Source: Rhynchopus sp. YZ270_cl-10
Taxonomy: Eukaryota > Euglenozoa > Diplonemea > Diplonemida > Diplonemidae
Assembly: GCA_964035575.1 (NCBI GenBank)
Contig: OZ037918.1
Location: 682,001 to 746,000, forward strand
Direction: 5' to 3'
Length of the DNA: 64,000 nt
Made by a program: the position numbers and the translations under genes. How positions within the stretch are numbered: the stretch's first letter is position 1; each line of letters opens with the position of its first letter. This document shows positions 63,784 to 64,000 of the stretch, in pieces. The notes below the pieces were generated by a model, which was not told the origin of the DNA, did no database searches, and saw only the letters and a list, made by a program, of their open reading frames with translations.

Positions 63784-64000
63784 TTAGGGAGGGGGGGTAA
63801 TTCTTTTATGTATGTCGTATGTACGAGGGGGTTCATCTTACAAAAAAAAAAAATTTCTTATCTTTTTGTGCGTGCCTCCCTGCCAGCCCCAACGCCCCTT
63901 AGCGAGAACCCTGGGGTGTGTGTAGTGAGGTGCTTTACCCCCCCTCACGACGTTTGCTTATTTTTTGCCGCTTTTGCGCTCATTTTCAAGTTGTATTTTG
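63784..64000. other. Window end, no feature
   Basis: T-rich sequence with a possible trace of a repeat 3' end (GTTCATCTTACAAAA, 63831-63845). Nothing else seen. Confidence 0.4.

Noticed and set aside
1-64000. Spliced-leader RNA, rRNA, CRISPR, reverse transcriptase or transposase genes
   Set aside because: Looked for by motif and layout on both strands; none could be recognised, so the mobile elements here all appear non-autonomous.

Overview
The window is nuclear DNA from a unicellular eukaryote. The best guess is a euglenozoan, most likely a diplonemid (Diplonema-like). Three points support this. (1) Every convincing gene lies on the + strand. (2) Nearly every start codon sits 10-90 nt after a polypyrimidine-AG acceptor with no upstream exon in sight, the layout expected for spliced-leader trans-splicing. 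(3) The cathepsin L resembles trypanosomatid cruzipain and the two-domain redoxin carries two tryparedoxin-type WCPPC motifs. Several genes also have ordinary GT-AG cis-introns with GTATGY-like donors, which kinetoplastids almost lack. No SL RNA, rRNA or tRNA gene was recognised, so the species assignment is inference.

Layout. 0.4-1.2 kb: last exon of a partial + gene and a minus-strand coding relic. 1.8-7.5 kb: a tandem pair of ubiquitin-like/DUF4116 genes plus a third truncated leader. 8.3-11.4 kb: LRR/coiled-coil centrosomal-type protein (LRRCC1-like). 12.5-13.5 kb: D-2-hydroxyacid dehydrogenase ending in the peroxisomal/glycosomal signal AKL. 15.3-17.1 kb: dihydropyrimidinase/hydantoinase. 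18.4-19.9 kb: secreted protein with 13 tandem FOLN-like 84-bp units. 20.8-21.5 kb: secreted double-psi barrel/LysM-like protein. 21.5-29.4 kb: repeats only. 29.5-32.5 kb: secreted endonuclease/exonuclease/phosphatase-fold enzyme in five exons. 33.3-36.2 kb: double tryparedoxin-like protein and a CDF zinc transporter. 36.2-45.5 kb: repeats only. 45.6-46.8 kb: EMC7. 47.8-49.9 kb: OGFr-domain protein. 51.6-57.0 kb: EF-hand protein, cathepsin L and two unknown proteins. 57-64 kb: large foldback (inverted-repeat) elements, one nested inside a 4.5-kb element with 45-bp terminal inverted repeats.

Between and inside genes the DNA is a mosaic of at least ten families of short (50-200 bp) interspersed repeats, most ending in a T-rich tract and many containing small RNA-like hairpins. 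Copies sit inside introns and just before trans-splice acceptors. One copy appears to have become the C-terminus of a DUF4116 protein.

The most striking signal is a hammerhead-ribozyme core in one repeat family. The best two copies form a 159-bp direct repeat (415-bp period) inside intron 4 of the phosphatase-fold gene. The genes are a mixed housekeeping and secreted set with no operon-like shared pathway.
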